Origin: a miscellaneous Crenarchaeota group-1 archaeon SG8-32-3 | GTDB taxonomy: Archaea; Thermoproteota; Bathyarchaeia; Bathyarchaeales; Bathycorpusculaceae | Assembly (NCBI GenBank): GCA_001273335.1 | Contig: LFWV01000011.1 | Coordinates: 1-22,201, forward strand | Length of the DNA: 22,201 nt | Direction of reading: 5' to 3' | Part shown: one piece after another, positions 14,547-21,764 of the stretch | Position numbering within the stretch: position 1 is the first letter of the stretch | Layout of the letters: the number at the start of each line of letters is the position of its first letter | Notes under the pieces: generated by a model | What the model was told of the DNA's origin: nothing | Seen by the model: only the letters and a program-made list of their open reading frames with translations | Databases searched by the model: none | Program-made: the position numbers and the translations under genes

Positions 14547-14619
14547 TTAGGGTATAGAACAAAATCACATAATAGCCAGCAATCAACTCTTCAACCAACA
14601 GTCAAGGAAGACAAAAGCA

Positions 14620-14853
14620 TTGAATTGCAAAATTTGCCAAAGAAAAGCCGTTACGGAAAAATTCTGCCGAATACACTTGAAAGCCTACAAGAACATTGTT
14701 GAGAAGTATGATTGCTGGAGAAAGGCCTTAAAAATTTCTTGGAGAGAATATTTAAGTGAGATAGAGCAAAATCCTTTAACAGGAGAATGGATTAAAGAAG
14801 TAGCCAGTTACCTAATTACAAATGAGGAAACAAGAAATGGCAAAAAAAGTTAA
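14620..14853 (+). CDS. Small zinc-finger protein (C-x2-C-x9-C-x2-H)
   Basis: This 77-residue protein begins with a compact C3H-type knuckle, C3-x2-C6-x9-C16-x2-H19, followed by an amphipathic helical region with ISWREYLSEI and NPLTGEWIKEVASYL. Similar small archaeal proteins with a CxxC...FCxxH start and an ISW.EYL...NP.TG.W pattern are familiar to me as hypothetical proteins; no function is known. The start is a TTG with AAGGAAG 9 bases upstream. The 3' end overlaps the next gene by 17 bases, so the two are co-expressed. The reading frame and tidy metal-ligand spacing make it a credible gene. Confidence 0.7.
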   Translation: MNCKICQRKAVTEKFCRIHLKAYKNIVEKYDCWRKALKISWREYLSEIEQNPLTGEWIKEVASYLITNEETRNGKKS

Positions 14854-15256
14854 GAAACGAGCTTCATCAACTTCTTTTTCACTGAGTCGACTTTTCGACA
14901 AAATTTCAACCACGAAACCTTCATCTCTCGTTGTCTCCATAGTAGTACTTGCCTACGCCATTTTTCTTTTCGGTGGAGGATTATATACTATCATATCAGA
15001 ACCTCTTCCCGCGTTTTACACAACAAGCGGATTTATCTTCCTATACCCCGACCTTGGAGAACAATTCATATCCGACAGCATTATAGCAGTCACGCTCTAC
15101 GCAATTGGCTTCGTTGGCTTACTGGCTATATACCAAAGCACAAAATACGCCTATAAACCAAGACAGGCATACATGATGCTAGTCATAGGTGTGACGTTCT
15201 TACTTCTAGCGTACATCTTCCTAGAAGACGCAATTCTGATTAAACTTGGTAGATGA
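14837..15256 (+). CDS. OST3/OST6-like membrane protein (three helices, no thioredoxin domain)
   Basis: This 139-residue protein has a basic N-terminus and three hydrophobic helices (about residues 30-53, 80-100 and 110-130). The loop after helix 1 and the start of helix 2 (YTIISEPLPAF, then GEQFISDS) parallel the C-terminal membrane region of eukaryotic OST3/OST6 (TUSC3/MagT1), where a similar proline loop leads to QFVAES. The charged KYAYKPRQ turn before helix 3 also fits. This suggests a subunit accompanying the AglB/STT3 oligosaccharyltransferase, but that is inference. The ATG at 14837 with GAGGA upstream is preferred over the ATG at 14822. It ends 4 bases from the convergent carS gene. 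Confidence 0.55.
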   Translation: MAKKVKKRASSTSFSLSRLFDKISTTKPSSLVVSIVVLAYAIFLFGGGLYTIISEPLPAFYTTSGFIFLYPDLGEQFISDSIIAVTLYAIGFVGLLAIYQSTKYAYKPRQAYMMLVIGVTFLLLAYIFLEDAILIKLGR

Positions 15257-15260
15257 CCTT

Positions 15261-15770
15261 TCACCAAGGATTTTTTTTCAATTTCAACTTGTACGCACCG
15301 ATATTCGTAAGTAAGTGAATGGGCGGCGTGATTACTAGAGCTGCTGCCGCTAACTCCCAGTACACCATCGCTAAAGGCAACGCAAAAACAATGGCGCCTA
15401 CCACAAAGTCAACCTGATCTACAATCGGAAAAAACCCCCCAGGCGCAATTCCTAATCGTCTTTTCAGAAACGCAGCGGCTAAATCGCCCAAGAGCGCACC
15501 AAAAGGCGTGAACAAACTGAACAGAAAAGGATAATCCTCAAAAAGCATCCACTCAACTAATCCAACCGCTATACCTATAGCTAAGCCGAAAAAGAAGCCT
15601 CTGAAAGTCTTGTTGTTCCCTAAAACTCGTTTGCCGTCAACAAAGTTCTTTCCAAAATCCATTGCACGTCCGCCGCCAACAAGCACTGGCGCCGCGTTTG
15701 CACAGTAGGCGGGAAATATAAATTTTAATGCTTCAACAATCAATAGGGCAATATCCATGTAATCAACCAT
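15261..15770 (-). CDS. carS: CDP-archaeol synthase (CarS, DUF46)
   Basis: This protein of about 169 residues matches CarS: PAYCANAAPVLVGGGRAMDFGK (residues 20-41, a membrane-embedded CTP-binding stretch), DGKRVLGNNKTFRGFFFG (45-62) and a later FGALLGDLAAAFLKRR and PIVDQVDFVVGA. It has about five transmembrane helices. It activates unsaturated archaetidic acid with CTP to make CDP-archaeol, a step of archaeal membrane lipid synthesis that confirms the domain of life. I chose the ATG at 15768-15770; the in-frame TTG at 15788 would overlap the upstream gene. It begins 2 bases after the RadB-like stop (TAGTGATG), so it is translationally coupled. Confidence 0.92.
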   Translation of the reverse strand: MVDYMDIALLIVEALKFIFPAYCANAAPVLVGGGRAMDFGKNFVDGKRVLGNNKTFRGFFFGLAIGIAVGLVEWMLFEDYPFLFSLFTPFGALLGDLAAAFLKRRLGIAPGGFFPIVDQVDFVVGAIVFALPLAMVYWELAAAALVITPPIHLLTNIGAYKLKLKKNPW

Positions 15771-15772
15771 CA

Positions 15773-16483
15773 CTAAATGAACGGGCAATCATGTATTCCA
15801 GTCTCGTTTATTCTCAAGTAGCAGGCTGCTTCTAGATTTTTTTCGCCTTTCGCCTCAAGCAAGGCTTTAATTGTCTGTGGGTTTTCCGTGGGTTTCATGA
15901 CAATTATTGTGTCAGCCCAGAATTTTAAAACTCTGGTAGCAACTGGTGCTACGCTGATGTACGATTCGTTGAAGATGCTTCGCACTTGACTTGTTACTAT
16001 TACCTGCAGTTTTCTTGTTTTTGCGGTTTGCGCTAGAATAGCTAGTTGCCGATTCAGCTCGCGGTTTGCACCGAATGCTTTTCCAGAAGACTCAGCAATT
16101 TTAGCCCTGTATAGAGAATTGAAGGTGTCAATCACTACCAAGCCGAAGTTTTTTGCTGTGTACTCTCCGATGCGGTCTATAAGGGCTGTTTGCTCTTTGA
16201 AGTCGGCTGGTTTAACAAGTATTATGAGATCGGCGATTTTTTCGAATTTTCCCACGGATACTTGTGAGAGCCTTTTAGCGGAGAACGTGTTGTCGCAGTC
16301 TATGAATAATGTTTTGTAACCTTGCATAGCACAGTTTACTGCACACTGCATCGCCAACGTTGATTTTCCCGTTTCGGGTTCTCCGTAAATTAGGGTAACG
16401 GTTCCTGGAGATATTCCGCCGTTTAGTTTGTTGTCAATGCAACTACAGCCAGTTGAGACCTTTTTTATCACGCTAATGCACAT
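15773..16483 (-). CDS. RadB-like RecA-superfamily ATPase
   Basis: This 236-residue protein is a RecA/KaiC-core ATPase without an N-terminal HhH domain. It shows STGCSCIDNKLNGGI (10-24), Walker A GEPETGKST (34-42), Walker B LVVID (115-119) and an L1-like VIVTSQVRSIF segment. This layout is that of archaeal RadB, a RadA paralog in recombinational repair, but the Walker A has EPETGKS in place of the usual GPSGSGKT and I cannot exclude a different RecA-like paralog. The ATG at 16481-16483 is preceded directly by a TTG. A TATA-like AGTTTATACT lies close upstream (about 16489-16498), so a later GTG at 16471 could be the real start. It is coupled to carS. Confidence 0.7.
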   Translation of the reverse strand: MCISVIKKVSTGCSCIDNKLNGGISPGTVTLIYGEPETGKSTLAMQCAVNCAMQGYKTLFIDCDNTFSAKRLSQVSVGKFEKIADLIILVKPADFKEQTALIDRIGEYTAKNFGLVVIDTFNSLYRAKIAESSGKAFGANRELNRQLAILAQTAKTRKLQVIVTSQVRSIFNESYISVAPVATRVLKFWADTIIVMKPTENPQTIKALLEAKGEKNLEAACYLRINETGIHDCPFI

Positions 16484-16609
16484 CAAAGTAGTATAAACTT
16501 CGAATTAATAATCTGTTTTGCGCTTAAACTTTCGCCCTTGAATTATTATGCTCGATAAAGCGCGCGCTGCGAAGTTATCCGGAATTAAATTGCAGATGTG
16601 AGCCACTAA

Positions 16610-16618
16610 CCTTTAAAC
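16610..16618 (+). promoter_or_regulatory. TATA-like box for a leaderless RNase H-fold gene
   Basis: CCTTTAAAC is centred about 28 bases before the ATG at 16642, so transcription would begin at or within two bases of the start codon. No ribosome binding site is visible, which agrees with a leaderless mRNA. Confidence 0.5.
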
Positions 16619-16641
16619 GTATACACGTATAGAAAGTTTGT

Positions 16642-17286
16642 ATGAGAGCGGAAGTTGCGGTTGCCACGGTTCAGGGGAAAGCTTACTTTTTAATAGTGAA
16701 CAAGTTAAAAGAACATGATATTCCCTTTTTGAGTTTGCTTCCTAACGAAGTGGTGCCCACAGACATCAAAGTGGTCATAACCACTGAACAGGAAAAGCAG
16801 CTGATAAACCATGAAAAAGTGCTGGTTTACAATTGCGACACCGGGTCTGACGTTGTGGCAAACGACATTAGGAAGATCTTGCAGGGAAAAGAAGCTTACG
16901 AGAAAATTATCATTGGTATAGACCCTGGTGAAGTGTTTGGGCTGGTGGTTATAGCCGACGGGAAAGTCAACGAAACCGCCAACTGCTTCAGTGCCCACGA
17001 GGCACTGGCTAAAGTCAGGGGTGTCATACGGGAAGTTGACTTCGCTGCCACCACGGTCACCATAAAAGTTGGTAACGGAGTCCCAACCTACAAGGAGCTA
17101 ATAGAAGAGTTTGACCGTGACTTGCCTGTGGAGGTGGCGTTGAAGGTGGTGAGTGAGGCGGGAACAAGCCGTCCGCTGAACCATAACAAGCACAGGCGCG
17201 GTCTCAGGGATATTGCTTCAGCTATGCGCATAGCGGGGCGTGCGGGTCACGTTTATCCGCGTAGAAGACCTGACGAAAGCAATTGA
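16642..17286 (+). CDS. Predicted RuvC/RNase H-fold nuclease-like protein
   Basis: The 214-residue protein has an N-terminal domain of about 85 residues with no clear relative, then a RuvC-like core: EKIIIGIDPGEVFGLVVI (87-104, first acidic residue D94), a glutamate in KVVSEAGTS (E172), and HNKHRRGLRDIASAMRIAG (181-199, with D190 where RuvC-type folds place the last metal ligand). The residue pattern suits a metal-dependent nuclease. I recall such proteins as archaeal predicted nucleases of the RNase H fold; activity is unproven. The transcript is probably leaderless. It is convergent with the XPD-family helicase, with 4 bases between the stops, in a DNA-repair context. Confidence 0.65.
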   Translation: MRAEVAVATVQGKAYFLIVNKLKEHDIPFLSLLPNEVVPTDIKVVITTEQEKQLINHEKVLVYNCDTGSDVVANDIRKILQGKEAYEKIIIGIDPGEVFGLVVIADGKVNETANCFSAHEALAKVRGVIREVDFAATTVTIKVGNGVPTYKELIEEFDRDLPVEVALKVVSEAGTSRPLNHNKHRRGLRDIASAMRIAGRAGHVYPRRRPDESN

Positions 17287-17290
17287 ACGC

Positions 17291-19225
17291 CTAAGGTTTG
17301 AAGAACCTGCGGATTTCTTGGGCTAAGATGCCGTTGCCGGGTTGCAGGACTTTCATGTGGTTGCTTATCCATGAGGGGAGAAAACTGCGGCAGTAGCTTG
17401 TGGAAAAACGGTAATCCAAGAATACTATGGCGCCTCGGTCCTCCAGTGTTCTTACGGGTCGCCCAGCAGCTTGGGAGGCTTTTTTCATGGCTGGGAGAAC
17501 GTAGCCGTATTCGCGTCCCAGTTCGGGGAAGCACCCATCGTAGTAGCTTATCTGCGCTTTTACTCTCGTGGTAGGCTCCGCGTATGGTACGCCCACTATA
17601 ATTACAGTGTTCATTTGGTTGCCTGGGAAGTCCACGCCTTCTGAGGTTCTTCCGCCTTGAACGCCGAGGAAAACTGCGCCGTCGCCTTCACCGCAAGCTT
17701 TGAAACCAGCCACGAGTTCTTCGTTCGCCTTGGAGCTCATGCCTCTGTACTCATAGAACAATGGCTTATTCAAAGTTACTTCCAAGCCCTCAGTGAGCAG
17801 GGCGTTTAGCACGTCGAATGAGGCAGTGAAAACTCCAGTATTTGCTGTCGTGTTCTGCGCGACTTCGTTAATTCTTTCTATAATTGTCTGGTACATGGCA
17901 GGGGTTCGTTTTTCCATGGCTGTTGAGACTCCGCAGCATACAAGAGAGAGTATATGTTCCTTGGGAAAAGGTGAGGGTAGGACACATTGCACAATGTTTT
18001 CTGGAAGCTTGGTTATTCTCGCGTAAGCTTCTAAGGGCTGAAGAGTACCGGACATGACTATGTTGGCGTAGGTGGATGAGAAAACTGGCGAGGTGATTTT
18101 CGACGGATCCAGCGCAACTATTTCCAGTTTTACCGCTTTGACTTTGTCTCTGGTGAAGTAGCTGCTTGCAACATTTATGAAGGAGTTGTCGCCCAAAGTT
18201 TCCAACCATCGGAGCAGGAACTCGCTCATGCTGTGAATGTAAGAGCGCGGGTACTTTCCTTCCGCAAGTAGGTTCCGTCTGATTGAACTGCCAACCTCGT
18301 GTAACTCCTCAAAAAAGTCTCTTGGGTTAGCTACGTTTCCATGTTTCTGCAAGATTTCGATTATGGATTCTGCAGGGATTATTTGCTCTCTGCGCATGTT
18401 CTCTGTTAGTTTTTCGACTTCTTTTCTGAAAAAGCGGGTAAACTCTTTAGCTGTCTTGTTCTCGTACTTCTGGGCTTCAAGTTCGGCTTGTTTTATAGCG
18501 AAAAGCGAGAGGCTTCTGCTTGAGATATCGATGGCTGTCTCGGGCAGATTGTGGGCTTCATCAACGATTAAGATGATTTTCTTCAGGTTTGTCTCGATGT
18601 TCTTGAGGAACGCAGCGCGGATTACAGGGTTAAAAACGTAAAGGTAGCTTAACGCGATGACTTTGATATCTGAAAGGGCGGCTTTTACGAGTTCGTGGGA
18701 ACAGAAGCCTTTTCTCTTGCAGACTTTCTGGATTTCAGATGCCTTATATGGGCGACTAGCGATTTGCTGTTTAAGTATAAGGTAATCGTAGGTTTGCTCT
18801 TCTGGAGCCTTGTGATAAGGGCACTTACCTTCGGCTTTCAACAGTTCGCAGGCTTCCATAAGCGATTTGGCGTCAAAAGCGTTCTTAACCGCCAGCTTGT
18901 TGAGGCACATTTGGTTGCGTCCGCGGAGCGAAATGCCTGAAACATGATGCTTCTTAAACACGGCTCGCAGTTCTTCTATTACGCGGTCGTGTTGCCTGTG
19001 AGTACGAGCCACGTAAAGTATCTTTAAGTTTTTCTCGACCGCAATTGGGAGAGACGCAGAAATCGCTGAAATGGTCTTGCCTAACCCGTTGCTTCCTTCA
19101 ATGAGAACTGAGCGTCTTGCCTGAACGGCGTTAAAAATGGTCTTTATGAACTGGTCTTGCTGAGGGCGCACGCTTTCGTAAGGGAAATATTTTATGACTT
19201 CTGTTGGTAGCTTAAGCGTGGTCAT
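17291..19225 (-). CDS. XPD/Rad3-family Fe-S DNA helicase
   Basis: This 644-residue superfamily 2 helicase shows FPYESVRPQQDQF (14-26, Q-like motif), Walker A EGSNGLGKT (43-51, K50) and the DEAH box at 222-225. Cysteines C107, C126, C135 and C175 (with C169 nearby) lie in the 4Fe-4S domain between Walker A and DEAH. Late motifs are FLGVQGGRTSEGVDF and QAAGRPVRTLEDRG (motif VI). It unwinds DNA 5'-3' and belongs to the XPD/FANCJ/DinG group; whether it is the true XPD ortholog or a paralog is not decidable here. Walker A has SNGLGKT instead of the common PTGTGKT. It starts 1 base after the nth stop, so the two are one operon. Confidence 0.9.
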   Translation of the reverse strand: MTTLKLPTEVIKYFPYESVRPQQDQFIKTIFNAVQARRSVLIEGSNGLGKTISAISASLPIAVEKNLKILYVARTHRQHDRVIEELRAVFKKHHVSGISLRGRNQMCLNKLAVKNAFDAKSLMEACELLKAEGKCPYHKAPEEQTYDYLILKQQIASRPYKASEIQKVCKRKGFCSHELVKAALSDIKVIALSYLYVFNPVIRAAFLKNIETNLKKIILIVDEAHNLPETAIDISSRSLSLFAIKQAELEAQKYENKTAKEFTRFFRKEVEKLTENMRREQIIPAESIIEILQKHGNVANPRDFFEELHEVGSSIRRNLLAEGKYPRSYIHSMSEFLLRWLETLGDNSFINVASSYFTRDKVKAVKLEIVALDPSKITSPVFSSTYANIVMSGTLQPLEAYARITKLPENIVQCVLPSPFPKEHILSLVCCGVSTAMEKRTPAMYQTIIERINEVAQNTTANTGVFTASFDVLNALLTEGLEVTLNKPLFYEYRGMSSKANEELVAGFKACGEGDGAVFLGVQGGRTSEGVDFPGNQMNTVIIVGVPYAEPTTRVKAQISYYDGCFPELGREYGYVLPAMKKASQAAGRPVRTLEDRGAIVFLDYRFSTSYCRSFLPSWISNHMKVLQPGNGILAQEIRRFFKP

Positions 19226-19226
19226 T

Positions 19227-19928
19227 TCATATTCCTCTTGAAGGGCAGTAAGTGTTCACGGGGCACTGCGTGCATAATGGTCGCCGCGCCTTGCAGTACC
19301 TCCTTCCATGCGCAATCAGTAATACGTGAACAGCCAAGTAGTCACCTGGGTCGTAGAGTGATTGGAGAGTTGTGCGGACGGCTTCGTAGTCTCCGTTTGC
19401 AGGCGCGAAGCCTAATCGTTTTGAAACGCGGTTCACGTGCGTATCCACGGGAATCGTAGGCTGCCCTTTGGAGAAGAGCAAGACAACATCCGCAGTTTTC
19501 GGTCCTACCCCGGGCATTTGTATTAGGGTTTTTCTTGCTTCCTCAAGTGGCAAAGATAATATAGGCTGCAGGGAGCCGTGAAATTTTTCGAGAATTATTC
19601 TTGAAACCTGTTTTATTGTTTTGGTTTTGCTCCTGTAGAGACCAGCAGTTTTCAGGGTTTCTTCAATATGGCTGGTTTCTGCATTCGCTAGCACTTCGGG
19701 CTTGATTTCGAACCGCTTCGATAGGCGTTCGAAGGCTTTTGCTGTGTTCCTGTCTGCTGTATTTTGCGAGATAATAGTTACAATCAACGTTTTAAACGGG
19801 TTGCGCTTCGCTATAGTCCACTTTGGCATCGTGAATGTTCCACGTAGCAACTGCAAGACTGTTGCTGCTAGCTTATCTTTCACGTTGTCGTCGCCCTCAT
19901 TGAAAGTGCTATCTATTGAATCAAACAT
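19227..19928 (-). CDS. nth: Endonuclease III (Nth) DNA glycosylase/AP lyase
   Basis: This 233-residue protein has the full Nth architecture: a helix-hairpin-helix MPGVGPKTADVVLL with catalytic K144, PVDTHVNRVSKRLG with catalytic D162, and the 4Fe-4S loop C212-x6-C219-x2-C222-x5-C228. It removes oxidised pyrimidines and nicks the abasic site in base excision repair. I chose the ATG at 19926-19928. The frame stays open another 25 codons, but those overlap a terminator-like hairpin and AT-rich promoter-like sequence and give an atypical MRLRLVSLWALPRFF extension. GTG at 19880 is a shorter option. It heads an operon with the XPD-type helicase. Confidence 0.92.
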   Translation of the reverse strand: MFDSIDSTFNEGDDNVKDKLAATVLQLLRGTFTMPKWTIAKRNPFKTLIVTIISQNTADRNTAKAFERLSKRFEIKPEVLANAETSHIEETLKTAGLYRSKTKTIKQVSRIILEKFHGSLQPILSLPLEEARKTLIQMPGVGPKTADVVLLFSKGQPTIPVDTHVNRVSKRLGFAPANGDYEAVRTTLQSLYDPGDYLAVHVLLIAHGRRYCKARRPLCTQCPVNTYCPSRGI

Positions 19929-19958
19929 GCTATAAATATCATCTCTAATTAAAACTCT

Positions 19959-19978
19959 AAAAAAACGGGGCAAAGCCC
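19959..19978 (-). terminator. Short GC hairpin with a U7 tail upstream of nth
   Basis: On the minus strand the RNA would read GGGC-UUU-GCCC, then C, G and seven U. This is a compact intrinsic-terminator shape lying 31-50 bases upstream of the nth ATG, between divergent genes. No minus-strand gene ends nearby, so it could be an attenuator, a stop for antisense transcription, or chance. Confidence 0.35.
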
Positions 19979-20140
19979 AAAGCGAAACTAGACGCAAACG
20001 CAAATTTGTCTAAGAGTCAAAAATTAATATTGAAATACAAACAATTATGAAAGGGCGAACGAGCCAAGTAAACTCATAATCTCCATTTTTTCAATTTAAT
20101 TTGTATATTAAAAAGCAAAAACTGACAAAAACTGCTATTA

Positions 20141-20152
20141 ATTTATATATAT
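20141..20152 (+). promoter_or_regulatory. Strong TATA box for the coiled-coil gene/rpiA operon
   Basis: ATTTATATATAT is one of the best TATA matches in the window, about 35 bases before the ATG at 20182. The expected start is around 20172, so the mRNA leader is about 10 bases and consists almost only of AGAGGAT (20172-20178). Confidence 0.6.
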
Positions 20153-20181
20153 ACAAAAACCAATGAAGTACAGAGGATATC

Positions 20182-20904
20182 ATGGCTTTCGAGTATTCCG
20201 CAACCATTACGGCAGTAGTATTAGTGGTTATTATCGCCTGCGTGATTGTCATTTTCGCCATGAGAATACGCAGGAAACAGTCTGAAAAACCAGACTTGAA
20301 GATTCAAGCGGAACCAGAGTTTAAGGGTTTGCCTTTTAAAGTTACAAAGAGCGTTCAGACAAACGATGCATCCCATGCAAAGGATGAACTGCGTATTCTT
20401 GACTTGGAAAGGGAGATTTTAAGCAACTCTATAAGGCGGCTTTATGAAGCTCACGCGGAAGGAAAAATCAACGAGCAAGAACGCGAAAGACTTGCAGCCT
20501 CCTACAAAAGCCGCATGCAAGCTGTCAAAGAATCCATGACGAAAGACGAAACCATAGTGGCGTTGCACGAGCTCGAAGGCATGCAGGAAGACCTGATGAA
20601 ACTTTTCAGCGAACGATTCGGTGACTTAAGCTCAAAAGTTGAGGAGTTACGGTCAAAAATTGACGTGCAACCCGTGAAAGAGATACGAGTAAAAATGCCG
20701 AAAACATCCATGTTTGACGAAGCAGAAGAGGAAGAAGAGGAAGAAGAGGAAGAAGAGGAAGAGGCGAAAAAGAAACCAACAAAGAGACGGAAGCCTGCGG
20801 AGAAACCAAGCCCGAAGAGTGAAGCTGAGAAGCGCATAGAGGAAATTAGAAGCGAAGTGGAGAAAGTCTTGGACAAGCTGGGGCAGATGGAAATTGAATC
20901 CTGA
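20182..20904 (+). CDS. Membrane-anchored coiled-coil protein with polyglutamate tract
   Basis: The 240-residue protein has one N-terminal transmembrane helix (about 7-28, followed by RIRRK, so the bulk is probably cytoplasmic), a long charged helical region likely to form coiled coil (about 65-160, with ILDLEREILSNSIRRLYEAH), a tract of 13 consecutive glutamates (182-194), a lysine-rich KKKPTKRRKP stretch and a final helix (215-236). I do not recognise the family and assign no function. It resembles bitopic scaffold proteins of TACK archaea only in general layout. ATG with AGAGGAT 3 bases upstream. It overlaps rpiA by 11 bases. Confidence 0.75.
   Translation: MAFEYSATITAVVLVVIIACVIVIFAMRIRRKQSEKPDLKIQAEPEFKGLPFKVTKSVQTNDASHAKDELRILDLEREILSNSIRRLYEAHAEGKINEQERERLAASYKSRMQAVKESMTKDETIVALHELEGMQEDLMKLFSERFGDLSSKVEELRSKIDVQPVKEIRVKMPKTSMFDEAEEEEEEEEEEEEEAKKKPTKRRKPAEKPSPKSEAEKRIEEIRSEVEKVLDKLGQMEIES
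20725..20760 (+). repeat. Perfect 9-base tandem repeat, four copies, coding Glu tract
   Basis: GAAGAGGAA is repeated exactly four times in frame, followed by GAG. The exact base-level repeat, not just glutamate codons in mixed use, is a mark of replication slippage, so the tract length is likely to vary between strains in steps of three residues. Confidence 0.85.
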
Positions 20905-21586
20905 AGACATTGAAGAGCTAAAGCGGAAGGCAGCGTACGCTGCGGTTAAGCATGTTAAAAACGGTTTTGTTGTAGGCTTAGGAAGCGGAAGCACAGCTGC
21001 ATGTGCCATAGAAGCGTTGGGTGGGAGAATTAAACGTGAGCACTTAAGTTTATTGGGTGTTCCAACGAGTTATCAAGCGCTTTTATTAGCGATCAAACAC
21101 GGGATTGCAGTAACCACGTTGGAAGAGCATGATGTAATTGACGTAACCATTGATGGTGCTGACCAGATAGACCCAAAAATGAACCTTATCAAAGGCATGG
21201 GCGCAGCATTAGCCCAGGAGAAAATTGTAGCTTCAGTGTCCAAACAGAATATTATCATAGCTGACGAGAGCAAAAAAGTGAAAACTCTAGGCGAAAACGG
21301 TCATCCTGTGCCAGTTGAAGTCTTGCCTTCCGCGATTGCTGTGATAAAGCGCAGGATAGAATCGGTTGGTGGAACTCCTATTCTGAGAGAAGGAAAGGGC
21401 AAAGTTGGACCCATAGTAACCGACAACGGAAACGTGATAATAGACGCCTTTTTTGGTGTGATAAACAATGCTGCGGAACTTGAAGTTAAGATTAAGATGA
21501 TTCCAGGTGTGGTTGAAACAGGGCTTTTCATCGGCTTAGCAAACACCGCATACATTGGAACGCCTTCCAAGGTAGAGAAGATTTGA
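20894..21586 (+). CDS. rpiA: Ribose-5-phosphate isomerase A
   Basis: This 230-residue protein is RpiA: VVGLGSGSTA (26-35), TIDGADQID with D87 and D90, KGMGAAL with catalytic-region K100, and IIIADESKK. It interconverts ribose-5-phosphate and ribulose-5-phosphate, supplying ribose for PRPP, which the PRTase and NadC encoded elsewhere in the window consume. Q91 replaces the Glu common in DGADE, and KGMG replaces the usual KGRG/KGGG; both are mild. The start is a TTG at 20894-20896 inside the end of the previous gene, so the two are coupled. A U7 run follows the stop by about 30 bases. Confidence 0.95.
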   Translation: MNPEDIEELKRKAAYAAVKHVKNGFVVGLGSGSTAACAIEALGGRIKREHLSLLGVPTSYQALLLAIKHGIAVTTLEEHDVIDVTIDGADQIDPKMNLIKGMGAALAQEKIVASVSKQNIIIADESKKVKTLGENGHPVPVEVLPSAIAVIKRRIESVGGTPILREGKGKVGPIVTDNGNVIIDAFFGVINNAAELEVKIKMIPGVVETGLFIGLANTAYIGTPSKVEKI

Positions 21587-21613
21587 ATCCGTAGAAGTAG
21601 CGATATCATGAGC

Positions 21614-21630
21614 AATTTTTTTCTGTTTTC
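21614..21630 (+). terminator. Oligo-U terminator candidate after rpiA
   Basis: A T7 run at 21616-21622 followed by CTGTTTTCC lies about 30 bases past the rpiA stop. It suits archaeal U-run termination; no strong hairpin precedes it. Confidence 0.45.
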
Positions 21631-21764
21631 CAATTGCAGCGACTATACTATTTGCAGGGCTTTTTGTTTAAGCATGAAATAAGCCTTAGGTGTAAAAGCA
21701 CCAAAACAATAATATCTCGGGCGCGCGGCTATTTTTTGTAGTGTTGTTTGAGCTCTAACCCAGT

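Larger units (their letters stand above)
14297..14619. other. 323-base intergenic region between nadC and the zinc-finger gene
   Basis: This region separates divergent genes. It holds the weak nadC promoter, an inverted repeat at 14490-14515 and a TATA-like box at 14537-14546. A 22-codon basic frame (14403-14471) is open on the + strand, but nothing supports it as a gene. No RNA gene or repeat array was seen. Confidence 0.45.

Noticed and set aside
14407..14598. 63-residue minus-strand hydrophobic frame upstream of nadC
   Set aside because: Composition rich in Phe, Cys and Ser reflects A-rich DNA read in reverse; no start signal and no family.
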